Positions 37,541 to 46,455 of a DNA stretch of 64,000 bases are shown here, piece after piece (the stretch's first letter is position 1; every line of letters starts with the position of its first letter). Origin of the DNA: Herbiconiux ginsengi (GTDB lineage Bacteria > Actinomycetota > Actinomycetes > Actinomycetales > Microbacteriaceae); contig NZ_FNPZ01000001.1 in the NCBI RefSeq assembly GCF_900107435.1, positions 1,646,960-1,710,959 of the forward strand, written 5' to 3'. The notes under the pieces are model-generated. The model was not told the origin of the DNA, did not search any database, and saw nothing but the letters and a program-made list of their open reading frames with translations. Position numbers and translations under genes: made by a program.

Positions 37541-39856
37541 ATGCCCAAAACCAACAAGTCCGGTGGCTACAAGGCCGCCAAGAACTACGAGCCCCGCACG
37601 CCCGCCAAGGGCGCACCGAAGGCCGGCAGCCGCAGCCCCGGTCATCGCGGCTACAAGGCCGTCGACGAGACCGCGCCGCGCAAGCAGCGCTGGAACTCGG
37701 ATGACCGTGCCGCCCGCGGCGCTGCTCCCTCGAGCCGTGGCACAGAGCGTCTCGCCTACAACGACCGCGCCGACCGCACCGAGCGTCCCGCCTATGGCGA
37801 CCGTCCGGCACGCGGAGGCTACGAGCGCCCCAGCCGCGAGAACGGCTTCCACAAGTCGGGCACCGGCACCGGGCGCTCCGAGCGTCCCTCCTACGACCGG
37901 TCCGACCGCCCGGCGTACAACCGTGGCGACCGTCCGTCCTACAACGGCGAGCGCGGTGAGCGTCCGGCGTACAACCGTGGCGAGCGTCCGTCCTACGATC
38001 GTGCCGATCGCCCGGGCGGCGACGGCGAGCGCCGTGGCCACGACCGAGGCCAGCGCACGGACCGCCAGAAATGGAACGACGCCCGCAACGAAGAGCGCCG
38101 CGCCGCCGCTGCCGCCGAGCGCGGAGCATCCGATCGCCCCACCGGCGGCAAGCCGCCCCGCACCGACGATCGCGGCTACAACCGCAGCGCGCGCCCGACA
38201 GCCGACTACCGGCCCGGAGAGCGCGCCGACCGCCCGGCCCGCTCGTCGTACAACCGTGACGACCGCCCGACCCGCACCGGTGGCTACGACCGCGGCGACC
38301 GCCCGACGTACAAGGATCGCGGCGAGCGTCCCGCCTACAACGGCGATCGTGGCGAGCGTCCTGCGTACAACCGCGACCGCGCCGACCGTCCCGCCTACGG
38401 CGACCGTCCGACCCGCACCGAGCGCCCCGCCTACGGCGACCGCCCGGCCCGCAGCTACGACGACCGCCCGAAGCGCAGCTACGACGACCGCCCGAAGCGC
38501 AACTTCGATCGTGACGACCGCGCTCCCCGCACCGATCGGGCCCCTCGCACCGGTGGCTACGAGCGCCCGAACCGCGACGACCGCGGCAGCGATTTCTACC
38601 CGTCGCGCGACGCCAAGCAGAACTTCCACGCCGACGACGTGGTGCTCGAGCGCCTCGAGGCCCAGGCCACCCTGGCCGAAGAGGTCGAGGGCGCGACCTT
38701 CGCGAGCCTCGGTCTCGGCGGCAACATCGTGCGCGTGCTCGGCGAGCTCGGGGCCGAGAGCCCCTTCCCGATCCAGTCGGCCACGATCCCCGAGGTGCTG
38801 AAGGGCCGCGACGTGCTCGGCCGAGGCCGCACCGGTTCCGGCAAGACAATCGCCTTCGGCGCCCCCTTGGTGGAGCGCCTGATGGAGAACGGTGGCGGCG
38901 CGAACCGCAAGCCGGGTCGCAAGCCCCGCGCGCTCATCCTCGCACCCACCCGCGAGCTGGCGCTGCAGATCGACCGCACCGTGCAGCCCATCGCCCGTGC
39001 CGTCGGCCTCTTCACCACCCAGATCTACGGCGGCGTGCCCCAGGCGCGCCAGGTGGGTGCCCTGCAGCGCGGTGTCGACATCATCATCGGCACCCCCGGA
39101 CGCATCGAAGACCTGATCGAGCAGCGTCGTCTCGACCTCTCCGAGGTCACCATCACGGTGCTCGACGAGGCCGACCACATGTGCGACCTGGGCTTCCTCG
39201 AGCCGGTTCAGCGCATCCTGCGTCACACCAAGGACGGCGGCCAGAAGCTCCTCTTCTCCGCCACCCTCGACAAGGGCGTCGCGACGCTGGTCGAGGAGTT
39301 CCTGGTGGAACCGAGCGTGCACGAGGTGGCTGGAGAAGACCAGGCCTCCTCGACCATCGACCACCGCGTGCTGATCGTCGAGAGCCGCGACAAGAGCGAG
39401 ATCATCAAGCAGCTGGCCGACCGCCAGGGCAAGACGCTCATCTTCTCGCGCACCCGGGCATACGCCGAGATGCTCGCCGAGCAGCTCGAAGACGCCGGGT
39501 TCCCCGCCACGAGCCTGCACGGCGACCTCAACCAGTCGCGCCGCACCCGCAACCTGCAGCAGCTGACCAGCGGTCGAGTGAGTGTGCTGGTGGCGACGGA
39601 TGTCGCGGCCCGCGGCATCCACGTCGACGACATCGATCTGGTCATCCAGGCCGACGCGCCCGACGAGTACAAGACCTACCTGCACCGCGCCGGCCGCACC
39701 GGTCGCGCGGGCAAGAAGGGCACGGTCGTCACCCTCATTCCGCGCAGCCGCGGACGCCGTATGCAGGAGCTGCTCGGCCGCGCCGAGATCGAGGCCCAGA
39801 TGATCACGGTCGCCCCCGGCGACACCCTGGTGAGCGAGCTCGCCGCCGATCAGTAG
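37541..39856 (+). CDS. DEAD-box ATP-dependent RNA helicase with long disordered N-terminus
   Basis: This 771-residue helicase has an N-terminal region of roughly 355 residues that is low-complexity, built of near-repeats such as [14 protein letters not shown], rich in Arg, Asp, Tyr, Gly and Pro, and likely disordered and RNA-binding. The helicase core follows: Q-motif [12 protein letters not shown], Walker A GRTGSGKT near 429, [21 protein letters not shown] near 541, SATL, then the C-terminal RecA domain with [10 protein letters not shown] and [10 protein letters not shown]. It unwinds structured RNA during ribosome assembly or mRNA decay; relatives are cold-induced. The protein lacks a C-terminal basic tail, so the RNA-binding extension is N-terminal. 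Confidence 0.93.
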   Translation: MPKTNKSGGYKAAKNYEPRTPAKGAPKAGSRSPGHRGYKAVDETAPRKQRWNSDDRAARGAAPSSRGTERLAYNDRADRTERPAYGDRPARGGYERPSRENGFHKSGTGTGRSERPSYDRSDRPAYNRGDRPSYNGERGERPAYNRGERPSYDRADRPGGDGERRGHDRGQRTDRQKWNDARNEERRAAAAAERGASDRPTGGKPPRTDDRGYNRSARPTADYRPGERADRPARSSYNRDDRPTRTGGYDRGDRPTYKDRGERPAYNGDRGERPAYNRDRADRPAYGDRPTRTERPAYGDRPARSYDDRPKRSYDDRPKRNFDRDDRAPRTDRAPRTGGYERPNRDDRGSDFYPSRDAKQNFHADDVVLERLEAQATLAEEVEGATFASLGLGGNIVRVLGELGAESPFPIQSATIPEVLKGRDVLGRGRTGSGKTIAFGAPLVERLMENGGGANRKPGRKPRALILAPTRELALQIDRTVQPIARAVGLFTTQIYGGVPQARQVGALQRGVDIIIGTPGRIEDLIEQRRLDLSEVTITVLDEADHMCDLGFLEPVQRILRHTKDGGQKLLFSATLDKGVATLVEEFLVEPSVHEVAGEDQASSTIDHRVLIVESRDKSEIIKQLADRQGKTLIFSRTRAYAEMLAEQLEDAGFPATSLHGDLNQSRRTRNLQQLTSGRVSVLVATDVAARGIHVDDIDLVIQADAPDEYKTYLHRAGRTGRAGKKGTVVTLIPRSRGRRMQELLGRAEIEAQMITVAPGDTLVSELAADQ

Positions 39857-39877
39857 GCAGCATCGAACCACGTGCTG

Positions 39878-39914
39878 ACGCCGGTCGTCTGCCCCTCAGG
39901 GCGGCGGCCGGCGT
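39878..39914. terminator. bidirectional hairpin between helicase and CWB2 gene
   Basis: ACGCCGG (39878-39884) pairs with CCGGCGT (39908-39914). It lies between the two convergent gene ends at 39856 and 39934. Confidence 0.5.
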
Positions 39915-39933
39915 TCGTCGTACCGCCCCGCTC

Positions 39934-42192
39934 TCAGGACGGCGGCACGGCATACTTCTCGAGGTCGTGGAGCACGGCATCGGAGACGGTCGCGGTGCCT
40001 CCAAGCACGACGATTCGCGTCGGCTTCAGCCGTGCGAGCTCCGTCTTGACCGGCTCCGGGATGCCGTCGGCAGTGACGAGCAGAACCGGCCCCACCCGGC
40101 GGATCGCGGCGGCCGATCCCGACAGCGCATCGGGGAAAACGGCACCCGATGCCACGAAGACGGTGTGGGTGCCGACGGGAAAGGTGCCGGCGGACACGTT
40201 CGCGGACACGGCGAATCGATCCGCGCCTGCGACGCGGGATGTCGGCGCGATCCGCGACAGCGTGGCTGTCACGGAGTCGTCGATCGTGTTCGTGCCGCCC
40301 AGCACCACGATAGCGCCGGGGCGAAGCCGCCCGAGTTCGGCCGCCACGAGGGTTGGGACGGAGTCCTTCGTGACCAGGAGGACGGGGCCACCCGCGTATC
40401 CCGCGGCGGCAGACCCGGACAGTGCATCGGGAAACACCGCCCCGGACGCGACGTAGGCCACTGGCGTCGACTCGCCGGACTGCCCGAAGGCACTCGCCGA
40501 CACCGCGACGGACACGTCGAACCGATCCGCGCCGGCGATCCGCGTCACCGTGGGCGAGAATCCCGAGAGCGCGATCTGGACGGACTCGTCGATCGTGTTC
40601 GTTCCACCCAAGACGATGATCTTCTTCGGGTTCAGCCGGTGGAGCTCGGCGGCCACCGGGGTGGGTATGCAGTCTTTACCGACCAGCAGCACTGGCGCGT
40701 GCTGCGCACCGGCGGCTGCCGACCCGGACAGCGCATCCGGGAATGTCGCCCCGCTGGCGACATACGCCACAGGCACGCCCGACCCGAACGTATCCGCCGA
40801 TACTGCTGCCGAAACCGCGAATCGATCGGCGCCGCCGATGCGCACCACCTCGGGAACCTCGGTCGTATCGCGGAGGTAGACCTGGGTGTTCACTTCAGCG
40901 TCCGGCACGAGGTTCGTGGCGTAGGAGTCGAAAGCGACCAGGCTTCCGTCGCCTGAGATGCTCGGCAAGAGTGAATCCAGGTTCCCAGCGTCGGCTCCCA
41001 CTGTGGGGCGGCTCACCAGCGAGGTGATGCCCGCGGTGAGGTCGCGCTCGTAGACCTGTGTCACCAGACCGTATCCGCGTCCTTCGCGGGTGAGATCAGG
41101 CGAATTCGAGCGAAAGGCGATTGAGGTGCCGTCGGCCGAAATCGAGGGCAACCAGAAGTTGCCACGGGCCGCCTTTCCGTCGGCGGCATTGGGGCTGGCA
41201 AGGCGCGTCCCTTCTTCTCGCATGTCGCGCCAGTAGATCCCATTGCCGCTCGATGGCTGGTTTGTAAGGTCGTAGGCGTTGCTGAAGAAGGCGATCACGT
41301 TGCCGTCATGCGAGATCGTGGGAGATGTCGAGCTGAAGCGTGCCGCGGCGAGGCCCGATGCGTTGACGGTCACCAATTCGGTTGACGATCGGCTGCTCAT
41401 CTCGCGCCGGAAGATCTGGGTGTAGCCATTGCCTGGGCGTCCGGAAAGCGCGTCGGCGCTCGCGAAGGCGATGAGGCTGCCGTCGCTCGAAATCGCCGGA
41501 TCATTCGCGCCGGTCGGGGAACCGGCCGGCGTCAAAGTGGTGTCGACGCTCACCAGAGCGGTCGTGCGCGTGACGAGGTTGCGTTCGTAGATCTGGCGGA
41601 CCCCGTAGGTGTTGTCGGAGGTCAGGTTGTCAGCCGTCGTGGTGAAGGCGACGGCCTGGCCGTTTCCCGACAGGGCGATCTGCGTGATCGCGGCGTTCGC
41701 GGTGACCAGGGCGTCGCTGAAGCTCGCGACCGTCGTCACGCCGGTTGCCCGCGTCCACACGAAGGCCTGCGGGGTGCCTGTTCGCGCCACGCCGACGATG
41801 TTCGTGGCTGCGGAAATGTAGGCGACGACACTTCCGTCGTCGGAGATCGACGGCTTCGTCGAATCCCCGTTGCCGGGACCGCTGCCACCTGCACTGACCA
41901 GCGTGGTGACGCCCGACGCCAGATCGCGAACGTAGAGCTGCCGCACGAAGCCGCCGGCTCCGGTGAGATCGGAGGCCTTCGAGGAGAAGGCGACGAACCG
42001 GCCGTCGGCGGAGATGGCCGGATCCGAGGAGTCGGCGTCGCCGGCTGCTCCCGTGCTCGAGACGGAGAGGATCTGCGTCTCACCCGCGCGCGGCAGAGCG
42101 GCGATCGCCGGAGCGGTGCCCGCGGCGAAAAGAAGAAACCCACTCAGGGTCATCGCTATCGCCACGTGAACCCGTCGCATGAATACTGACAT
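39934..42192 (-). CDS. secreted beta-propeller protein with three CWB2 anchor modules
   Basis: This 752-residue protein is a relative of the one at 21279. A signal peptide covers residues 1-32 (AIAMTLSGFLLFAAGTAPAIA). Propeller repeats of the type SxDGRFVAFSSxASDLT run to about 440. Three CW_binding_2 modules then start at about residues 448, 547 and 650, with motifs IGGADRFAVS, YVASGATFPDALSGSAAAG and IVVLGGTNTIDES. Surface anchoring is expected as for the other two. The start is uncertain: ATG 42192 (MSVFMRRV) is preferred to 42180, and neither has a good ribosome binding site. It is convergent with the helicase and divergent from the DMT gene. Confidence 0.85.
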   Translation of the reverse strand: MSVFMRRVHVAIAMTLSGFLLFAAGTAPAIAALPRAGETQILSVSSTGAAGDADSSDPAISADGRFVAFSSKASDLTGAGGFVRQLYVRDLASGVTTLVSAGGSGPGNGDSTKPSISDDGSVVAYISAATNIVGVARTGTPQAFVWTRATGVTTVASFSDALVTANAAITQIALSGNGQAVAFTTTADNLTSDNTYGVRQIYERNLVTRTTALVSVDTTLTPAGSPTGANDPAISSDGSLIAFASADALSGRPGNGYTQIFRREMSSRSSTELVTVNASGLAAARFSSTSPTISHDGNVIAFFSNAYDLTNQPSSGNGIYWRDMREEGTRLASPNAADGKAARGNFWLPSISADGTSIAFRSNSPDLTREGRGYGLVTQVYERDLTAGITSLVSRPTVGADAGNLDSLLPSISGDGSLVAFDSYATNLVPDAEVNTQVYLRDTTEVPEVVRIGGADRFAVSAAVSADTFGSGVPVAYVASGATFPDALSGSAAAGAQHAPVLLVGKDCIPTPVAAELHRLNPKKIIVLGGTNTIDESVQIALSGFSPTVTRIAGADRFDVSVAVSASAFGQSGESTPVAYVASGAVFPDALSGSAAAGYAGGPVLLVTKDSVPTLVAAELGRLRPGAIVVLGGTNTIDDSVTATLSRIAPTSRVAGADRFAVSANVSAGTFPVGTHTVFVASGAVFPDALSGSAAAIRRVGPVLLVTADGIPEPVKTELARLKPTRIVVLGGTATVSDAVLHDLEKYAVPPS

Positions 42193-42230
42193 AAACTCAT
42201 GATAGCTACGCAGTAGGGTTTTGGAAGACC

Positions 42231-43238
42231 ATGTCTTCCGACTCCCGCGCGCACCTCGGCCGCCTGCCCCTCGGGGCGGCGGTCGTGGTCGCTGTGGTGT
42301 GCGGCGTGCTGATGGCCACACAGTCCCGCATCAACGGGGAACTCGGCCGGCAGCTCGGCGACGGGTTCACCGCCGCGGCGCTGAGCTTCACGATCGGGCT
42401 CGTGATCGTGATGGTCATCGTCGGCTTCATGCCCTCGGCCCGCCGCGGCACCCGCTACGCCTTCCAGGAGGTGAAGCAGCGCCGGCTCCCGCTCTGGACC
42501 CTGTTCGCCGGTTTCGGCGGGGCGGTGTTCGTGCTCTCGCAGGGGCTCGCCTCCGCGGTCGTCGGCGTCTCGCTCTTCACCGTCGCCTTCATCGGCGGCC
42601 AGACCCTCAGTGGCCTGCTCGTCGACCGCGCCGGCCTCGGCCCCGGCGGCGTGCGTTACCTGACGCTCCGTCGCGTGCTCGGGGCCGGCATCGCGCTGGC
42701 CGTGGTGGTGTGGTCGATCCTCTCGCACATCGAGCCCGACATCCCGCTCTGGATGCTCGTGCTCCCGGTGATCGCCGGCGCCGTCGTGGCCGCTCAGCAG
42801 GCGGCCAACGGCCGGGTCGCCAACGCGACCGGGTCGGCGGTCACCTCGACGCTGTTCAACTTCATCGCGGGTTCCACGGCGCTCGTCGTGGTCGCCCTCG
42901 CGCACGCACTCCTCGTGGGCGGCCTGCCCGCAAGCTTCCCCGACACGTGGTGGCTCTACCTCGGCGGCCCGATCGGAGTCGTGTTCATCGTCGGGCTCGC
43001 CACGGCCGTGCGCACCACAGGGGTTCTCCTGCTCGGCCTGTGCTCGGTCGCCGGCCAGTTGGGCGGATCGATCGCGATCGACCTGGTCGCCCCCGGATCG
43101 GGCCACACGATCGACTGGACCACCCCGATCGCCGCCGGGCTCGTGGTGGTCGCCGTGCTCGTGGTGTCTCTGCCGCGGCGCCGAAGCGCTCGCGCGACCG
43201 TCACGGCTGAGACGATGAGTGCGCCATTCATCGGATGA
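42231..43238 (+). CDS. DMT-superfamily transporter (DUF606/YdcZ type)
   Basis: This 335-residue protein has about ten hydrophobic spans in two DUF606-like repeats. Each repeat has a loop with NGxLxRQLG (ATQSRINGELGRQLGDGF) or AANGRVANATGS and then a GG/GFGG-type span. This small-molecule exporter family is poorly characterised and the substrate is unknown. A GGAAG ribosome binding site precedes ATG 42231. Confidence 0.85.
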   Translation: MSSDSRAHLGRLPLGAAVVVAVVCGVLMATQSRINGELGRQLGDGFTAAALSFTIGLVIVMVIVGFMPSARRGTRYAFQEVKQRRLPLWTLFAGFGGAVFVLSQGLASAVVGVSLFTVAFIGGQTLSGLLVDRAGLGPGGVRYLTLRRVLGAGIALAVVVWSILSHIEPDIPLWMLVLPVIAGAVVAAQQAANGRVANATGSAVTSTLFNFIAGSTALVVVALAHALLVGGLPASFPDTWWLYLGGPIGVVFIVGLATAVRTTGVLLLGLCSVAGQLGGSIAIDLVAPGSGHTIDWTTPIAAGLVVVAVLVVSLPRRRSARATVTAETMSAPFIG

Positions 43239-43276
43239 ATCTCCCCCTCAGGTGCTCGTCGTAGCCGGCCCCTCGG

Positions 43277-43282
43277 TAGGCT
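43277..43282 (+). promoter_or_regulatory. -10 box of leaderless GntR promoter
   Basis: TAGGCT ends 6 nt before ATG 43289, with no Shine-Dalgarno sequence between. Confidence 0.5.
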
Positions 43283-43288
43283 GATCGC

Positions 43289-44077
43289 ATGTCCGATCTC
43301 TCGTCCGCCTCTGCCGCCATCGATGGGTCGCGGACCGACCGGGTCATCGACAGCATCAAGAGCATGATCGTGCAGGGCGAGCTGAAAGCCGGCGACCGTC
43401 TGCCCGTGGAGAAAGAGCTCTCTCGCCGCTTCGGGGTCTCGCGGGGTTCCTTACGCGAAGCGGTTCGCGCGCTCGCCAGCCTGGGGGTTCTGGAGACCCG
43501 GCAAGGTGCGGGCACCTACGTGACCGACCTCGATCCGACCGCTCTCCTGAGTCCCCTCGGCTTCTATGCGGATCTGCAGGATGCCGCCCAGGCCGCGCAT
43601 CTGCTCTCCGTGCGCCGCGTGCTCGAGACCGAAGCCGCGGGGCTCGCGGCGATTCGACTCGGTGAGGAAGAGCTCGACGAGCTCGATGCGATCCTCGATG
43701 CGGTGCAAGCAGCTGTGACGCGGGGGTCGGTGAATCCCGAGGAGTTCATCGACGCCGACGCCGCCTTCCACCGCGCGATCGCGGCGGCGAGCGGCAATCC
43801 CGCCCTCTCCGCTCTGATCGACGCGCTCGTCACGCGCACGCTGCGCGGCCGGCTCTGGCGGGCGATCACGGATCGCGACTCCGTGAATGTCGCTCATGCG
43901 GAGCACCGCGCCGTGCTCGTGGCGCTCCGCGCACGCGATCCGCAGGGCTCGCGCATCCGGATGGCCGCTCACCTGCTCGGTGTCGAGGAGTTCGCTGCCG
44001 CTCACCCCGTCGAGACAGACCCCGGGACCCCGACGGATGCCGCCGCGAGCGATGCGGCGGACGCCTCGGACCAGTAG
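43289..44077 (+). CDS. FadR-subfamily GntR regulator
   Basis: This 262-residue protein has an N-terminal winged helix (VIDSIKSMIVQGELKAGDRLPVEKELS...GVSRGSLREAVRALASLGVLE) and an FCD ligand-binding domain (about 95-235). Neighbouring L-fuconate dehydratase suggests it senses a fucose or related sugar-acid metabolite. The last residues (DPGTPTDAAASDAADASDQ) are low-complexity and lie in the region that overlaps the dehydratase gene on the other strand. Confidence 0.9.
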   Translation: MSDLSSASAAIDGSRTDRVIDSIKSMIVQGELKAGDRLPVEKELSRRFGVSRGSLREAVRALASLGVLETRQGAGTYVTDLDPTALLSPLGFYADLQDAAQAAHLLSVRRVLETEAAGLAAIRLGEEELDELDAILDAVQAAVTRGSVNPEEFIDADAAFHRAIAAASGNPALSALIDALVTRTLRGRLWRAITDRDSVNVAHAEHRAVLVALRARDPQGSRIRMAAHLLGVEEFAAAHPVETDPGTPTDAAASDAADASDQ

Positions 44078-45357
44078 CTGCCCGTCGGGAACGTGTAGGT
44101 CGCGATCGTCTCGGCGTGCATTTCGGCGCTGTACCCCGGCTGCGTCGGAAGGAGGTAGTGCCCGTTCTTCACGATGCACGGATCGACGAAGTTCTCGTGC
44201 AGGTGATCGACGTACTCCGTCACGCGGTTCTCGAGCGATCCCGAGACGGCGACGTAGTCGAAGATGGACAAGTGCTGCACCAGCTCGCACAGCCCGACCC
44301 CGCCGGCGTGCGGGCAGACCGGCACGCCGAACTTGTGCGCGAGCAGGTAGACCGAGATGATCTCGTTCACGCTGGCCAGTCGCGCGGCGTCGAGTTGGCA
44401 GAAGTCGATCGCCTCGGCCTGGAACATCTGCTTGAACAGAACGCGGTTCATTCCGTGCTCGCCGGTGGCCACGCCGATCGGGGCGACTTCTCTGCGGATG
44501 CGCGCGTGCCCGAGCACGTCGTCGGGGCTGGTCGGCTCCTCGATCCACAAGGGCTTGAATTCCGCCAGCCGCCCGACCCATTCGATCGCCTCGGGCACGT
44601 CCCAGACCTGATTCGCGTCGATCATCAGGTTGGCATCCCACCCGATGACCTCGCGCGCGATCCGGAGACGCCGCACGTCGTCGTCGAGATCGGCTCCGAC
44701 CTTCAGCTTCACGTGGTGGTAGCCCTCGTCGACGGCTTCCTGCAGGAGACGCCGGAGCTTGTCGTCGGAGTAGCCGAGCCAGCCGGCGCTCGTGGTGTAG
44801 CAGGGGTAACCGCCTCTGTCCTCGAGATCGGCGATGCGCGCCGTTCTCGAGGACAGCCCGCTTCGGAGGATCTCGAGTGCCTCGTCGCGGGTCAGTGCGT
44901 CACTCAGGTAGCGCAGGTCGGCCGCGTCGACGAGCTGCTCAGGCGTCATGTCGACGAGGAGTCGCCAGAGCGGAACGCCCGCTCGGCGCGCCGCCATGTC
45001 CCAGACGGCGTTCATGACCGCCGCCATGGCGAGATGCACCACACCCTTCTCCGGTCCGAGCCAGCGCAGTTGCGAGTCGGCGGCCAGCTCGCGATAGGTT
45101 CGGCCGAGGTCGTCGAGGATCTCGTCGACGTCTCGCCCGATGAGCGGCTGGGCGCGCTGACGTGCCGCTTCGGCGCACAGGTCGTTGCCGCGCCCGATGG
45201 TGAACGTGAAGCCGTGGCCGCGGAGCGCGCCGTCGGTCGTCAGCACGACATACGCGGCGGAGTAGTCCCCGTCCTTGTTCATGGCGTCGGATCCGTCGGC
45301 GCTGAGGGAGGTCGGAAAGCGCACGTCGTAGACGTCGACGCCCGTGATGATGGTCAT
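44002..45357 (-). CDS. L-fuconate dehydratase (enolase superfamily)
   Basis: This 451-residue protein of the mandelate-racemase subgroup of the enolase superfamily matches L-fuconate dehydratase by length and sequence: FTIGRGNDLCAEA near residue 55, KLKVG with the catalytic KxK in YHHVKLKVG, metal ligands in MIDANQVWD, WIEEPTSPDD and GVATGEHG, and the active-site His in VCPHAGGVGLCE. It converts L-fuconate to 2-keto-3-deoxy-L-fuconate, a step of non-phosphorylative fucose catabolism. The last 20 or so residues are poorly conserved and overlap the 3' end of the GntR gene by 76 bp. Two operator-like boxes lie upstream. Confidence 0.88.
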   Translation of the reverse strand: MTIITGVDVYDVRFPTSLSADGSDAMNKDGDYSAAYVVLTTDGALRGHGFTFTIGRGNDLCAEAARQRAQPLIGRDVDEILDDLGRTYRELAADSQLRWLGPEKGVVHLAMAAVMNAVWDMAARRAGVPLWRLLVDMTPEQLVDAADLRYLSDALTRDEALEILRSGLSSRTARIADLEDRGGYPCYTTSAGWLGYSDDKLRRLLQEAVDEGYHHVKLKVGADLDDDVRRLRIAREVIGWDANLMIDANQVWDVPEAIEWVGRLAEFKPLWIEEPTSPDDVLGHARIRREVAPIGVATGEHGMNRVLFKQMFQAEAIDFCQLDAARLASVNEIISVYLLAHKFGVPVCPHAGGVGLCELVQHLSIFDYVAVSGSLENRVTEYVDHLHENFVDPCIVKNGHYLLPTQPGYSAEMHAETIATYTFPTGSYWSEASAASLAAASVGVPGSVSTG

Positions 45358-45485
45358 TCGGTCAGGCCTTTCATCGGCGAGTGGGGAACGGGAATCGGGC
45401 CAGCGCCTCCCGGTGAGCGCGCGCCGTCGTGCCGCGCTCCAGAGGAGCGAAGGCGACGACGGCGATCGTTCTCCCTAGCCCGCAT

Positions 45486-45498
45486 TTCATCTGATGAT
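45486..45498. promoter_or_regulatory. operator-like box A upstream of L-fuconate dehydratase
   Basis: TTCATCTGATGAT holds the core palindrome TCATC-T-GATGA. It is related to box B at 45548 (TTCAT-NNN-ATGA). It lies in an AT-rich patch about 130 bp upstream of the dehydratase start, a plausible GntR-regulator site. Confidence 0.5.
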
Positions 45499-45547
45499 TA
45501 GTAGATCCTGCCACAGAATCGGCCGATATATGGATCGAATTCTGAAA

Positions 45548-45560
45548 TTCATCTAATGAA
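45548..45560. promoter_or_regulatory. operator-like box B upstream of L-fuconate dehydratase
   Basis: TTCATCTAATGAA is a perfect 5+5 inverted repeat with a 3-nt centre. It matches box A at 11 of 13 positions, 62 bp away. The pair suggests cooperative binding or looping. Confidence 0.5.
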
Positions 45561-45624
45561 TACTGATCACCACCGGCCATCGACCATCGCGCGAACGACG
45601 AGCGATGGTCAGGCGGGGTGGCGT

Positions 45625-46455
45625 TCAGAGAAGGATGGCGACGACGACGATCAGTGCGGTGATCAACCAGAAGGCGATCATGAACACCCAGTCGCGGGCG
45701 CGGAACGGAACGAGGTGTCGCTCGGTGCGGGTGGGCGAGGCTCCGAAAGCCCGTGAGTCCATCGCGAGCGCGACGCGCTCGGCGTGCCGGATTCCGCCGG
45801 CCAGCAACGGCACGACCGTGCCGAGTCCGCGACGCAGCGCGGCGATCGGTCCTCGTCCCGCCGTCATCCCGCGCACCCGGTGCGCCTGGCGGATGACGTC
45901 GAGTTCGTGGCCGAAGCGGGGCACGAAGCGGTAAGCGGCCAGGGCGGTGTATCCCACGCGGTACGGCACGTGGAGCTGCTGCACGAGCGCGCGCACGAGA
46001 TCGGGGCCGGTGGAGGTGAGCCCGGCGACGAGCGAGAGCGTCAGGATGCCGGCGAGTCGCAACGCGGTGGTGGCTCCCACCAGAAGCGCGCCGGCGTAGA
46101 GACGGTAGTCGCCGATCTGCAGCAGCACGGGCGTGTCGTCGACGCGCGACGCATCCGTCCACAGGCCCAGGCTCAGCGAGAGCACGACGGTCGCGAGGGG
46201 CAGGAGCACGAAGAGGCCGAGCAGCGCGCGGCCGGAGAGGTGCGCGCCGACCAGCAGCAGCGCGAGCGCGAGCGCGATCAGGGCGAGCGGGATGCCCGGC
46301 GCGCTCGAGAAGATCAGCAACGCCATCGCCGGCAGCGGCCCGGCGATCTTCGCGAGCGGGTTGAGGCGGTGCAGGAAACGGATCGGTCCGTGGTCGGGCG
46401 CGTCGGAGTAGGGGTCGCGGGCGAGCCGGTGGGGCGGCAGCGTTGCGCGGGTCAC
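45625..46455 (-). CDS. ECF transporter T component (EcfT/CbiQ)
   Basis: This 276-residue membrane protein has about six spans and an EcfT signature (ALAMDSRAFGASPTR, the Ala-Arg-Gly-like coupling helix region). It forms the scaffold between the ATPase and the substrate-specific S component. It overlaps the ATPase gene by 4 nt (GTGA), the usual coupling. The likely S component is the YkoE-like protein at 50129, separated from this pair by one gene on the other strand. Confidence 0.88.
   Translation of the reverse strand: MTRATLPPHRLARDPYSDAPDHGPIRFLHRLNPLAKIAGPLPAMALLIFSSAPGIPLALIALALALLLVGAHLSGRALLGLFVLLPLATVVLSLSLGLWTDASRVDDTPVLLQIGDYRLYAGALLVGATTALRLAGILTLSLVAGLTSTGPDLVRALVQQLHVPYRVGYTALAAYRFVPRFGHELDVIRQAHRVRGMTAGRGPIAALRRGLGTVVPLLAGGIRHAERVALAMDSRAFGASPTRTERHLVPFRARDWVFMIAFWLITALIVVVAILL

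Noticed and set aside
37760-38560. Tandem repeats that might be a CRISPR array or satellite DNA.
   Set aside because: The repeats vary in length, stay in frame and encode an Arg/Asp/Tyr-rich helicase tail; there are no unique spacers of constant size.
45371-45490. Minus-strand frame of 39 codons upstream of L-fuconate dehydratase.
   Set aside because: It starts inside an operator-like box, has no ribosome binding site and no recognisable sequence. The boxes explain the region better.
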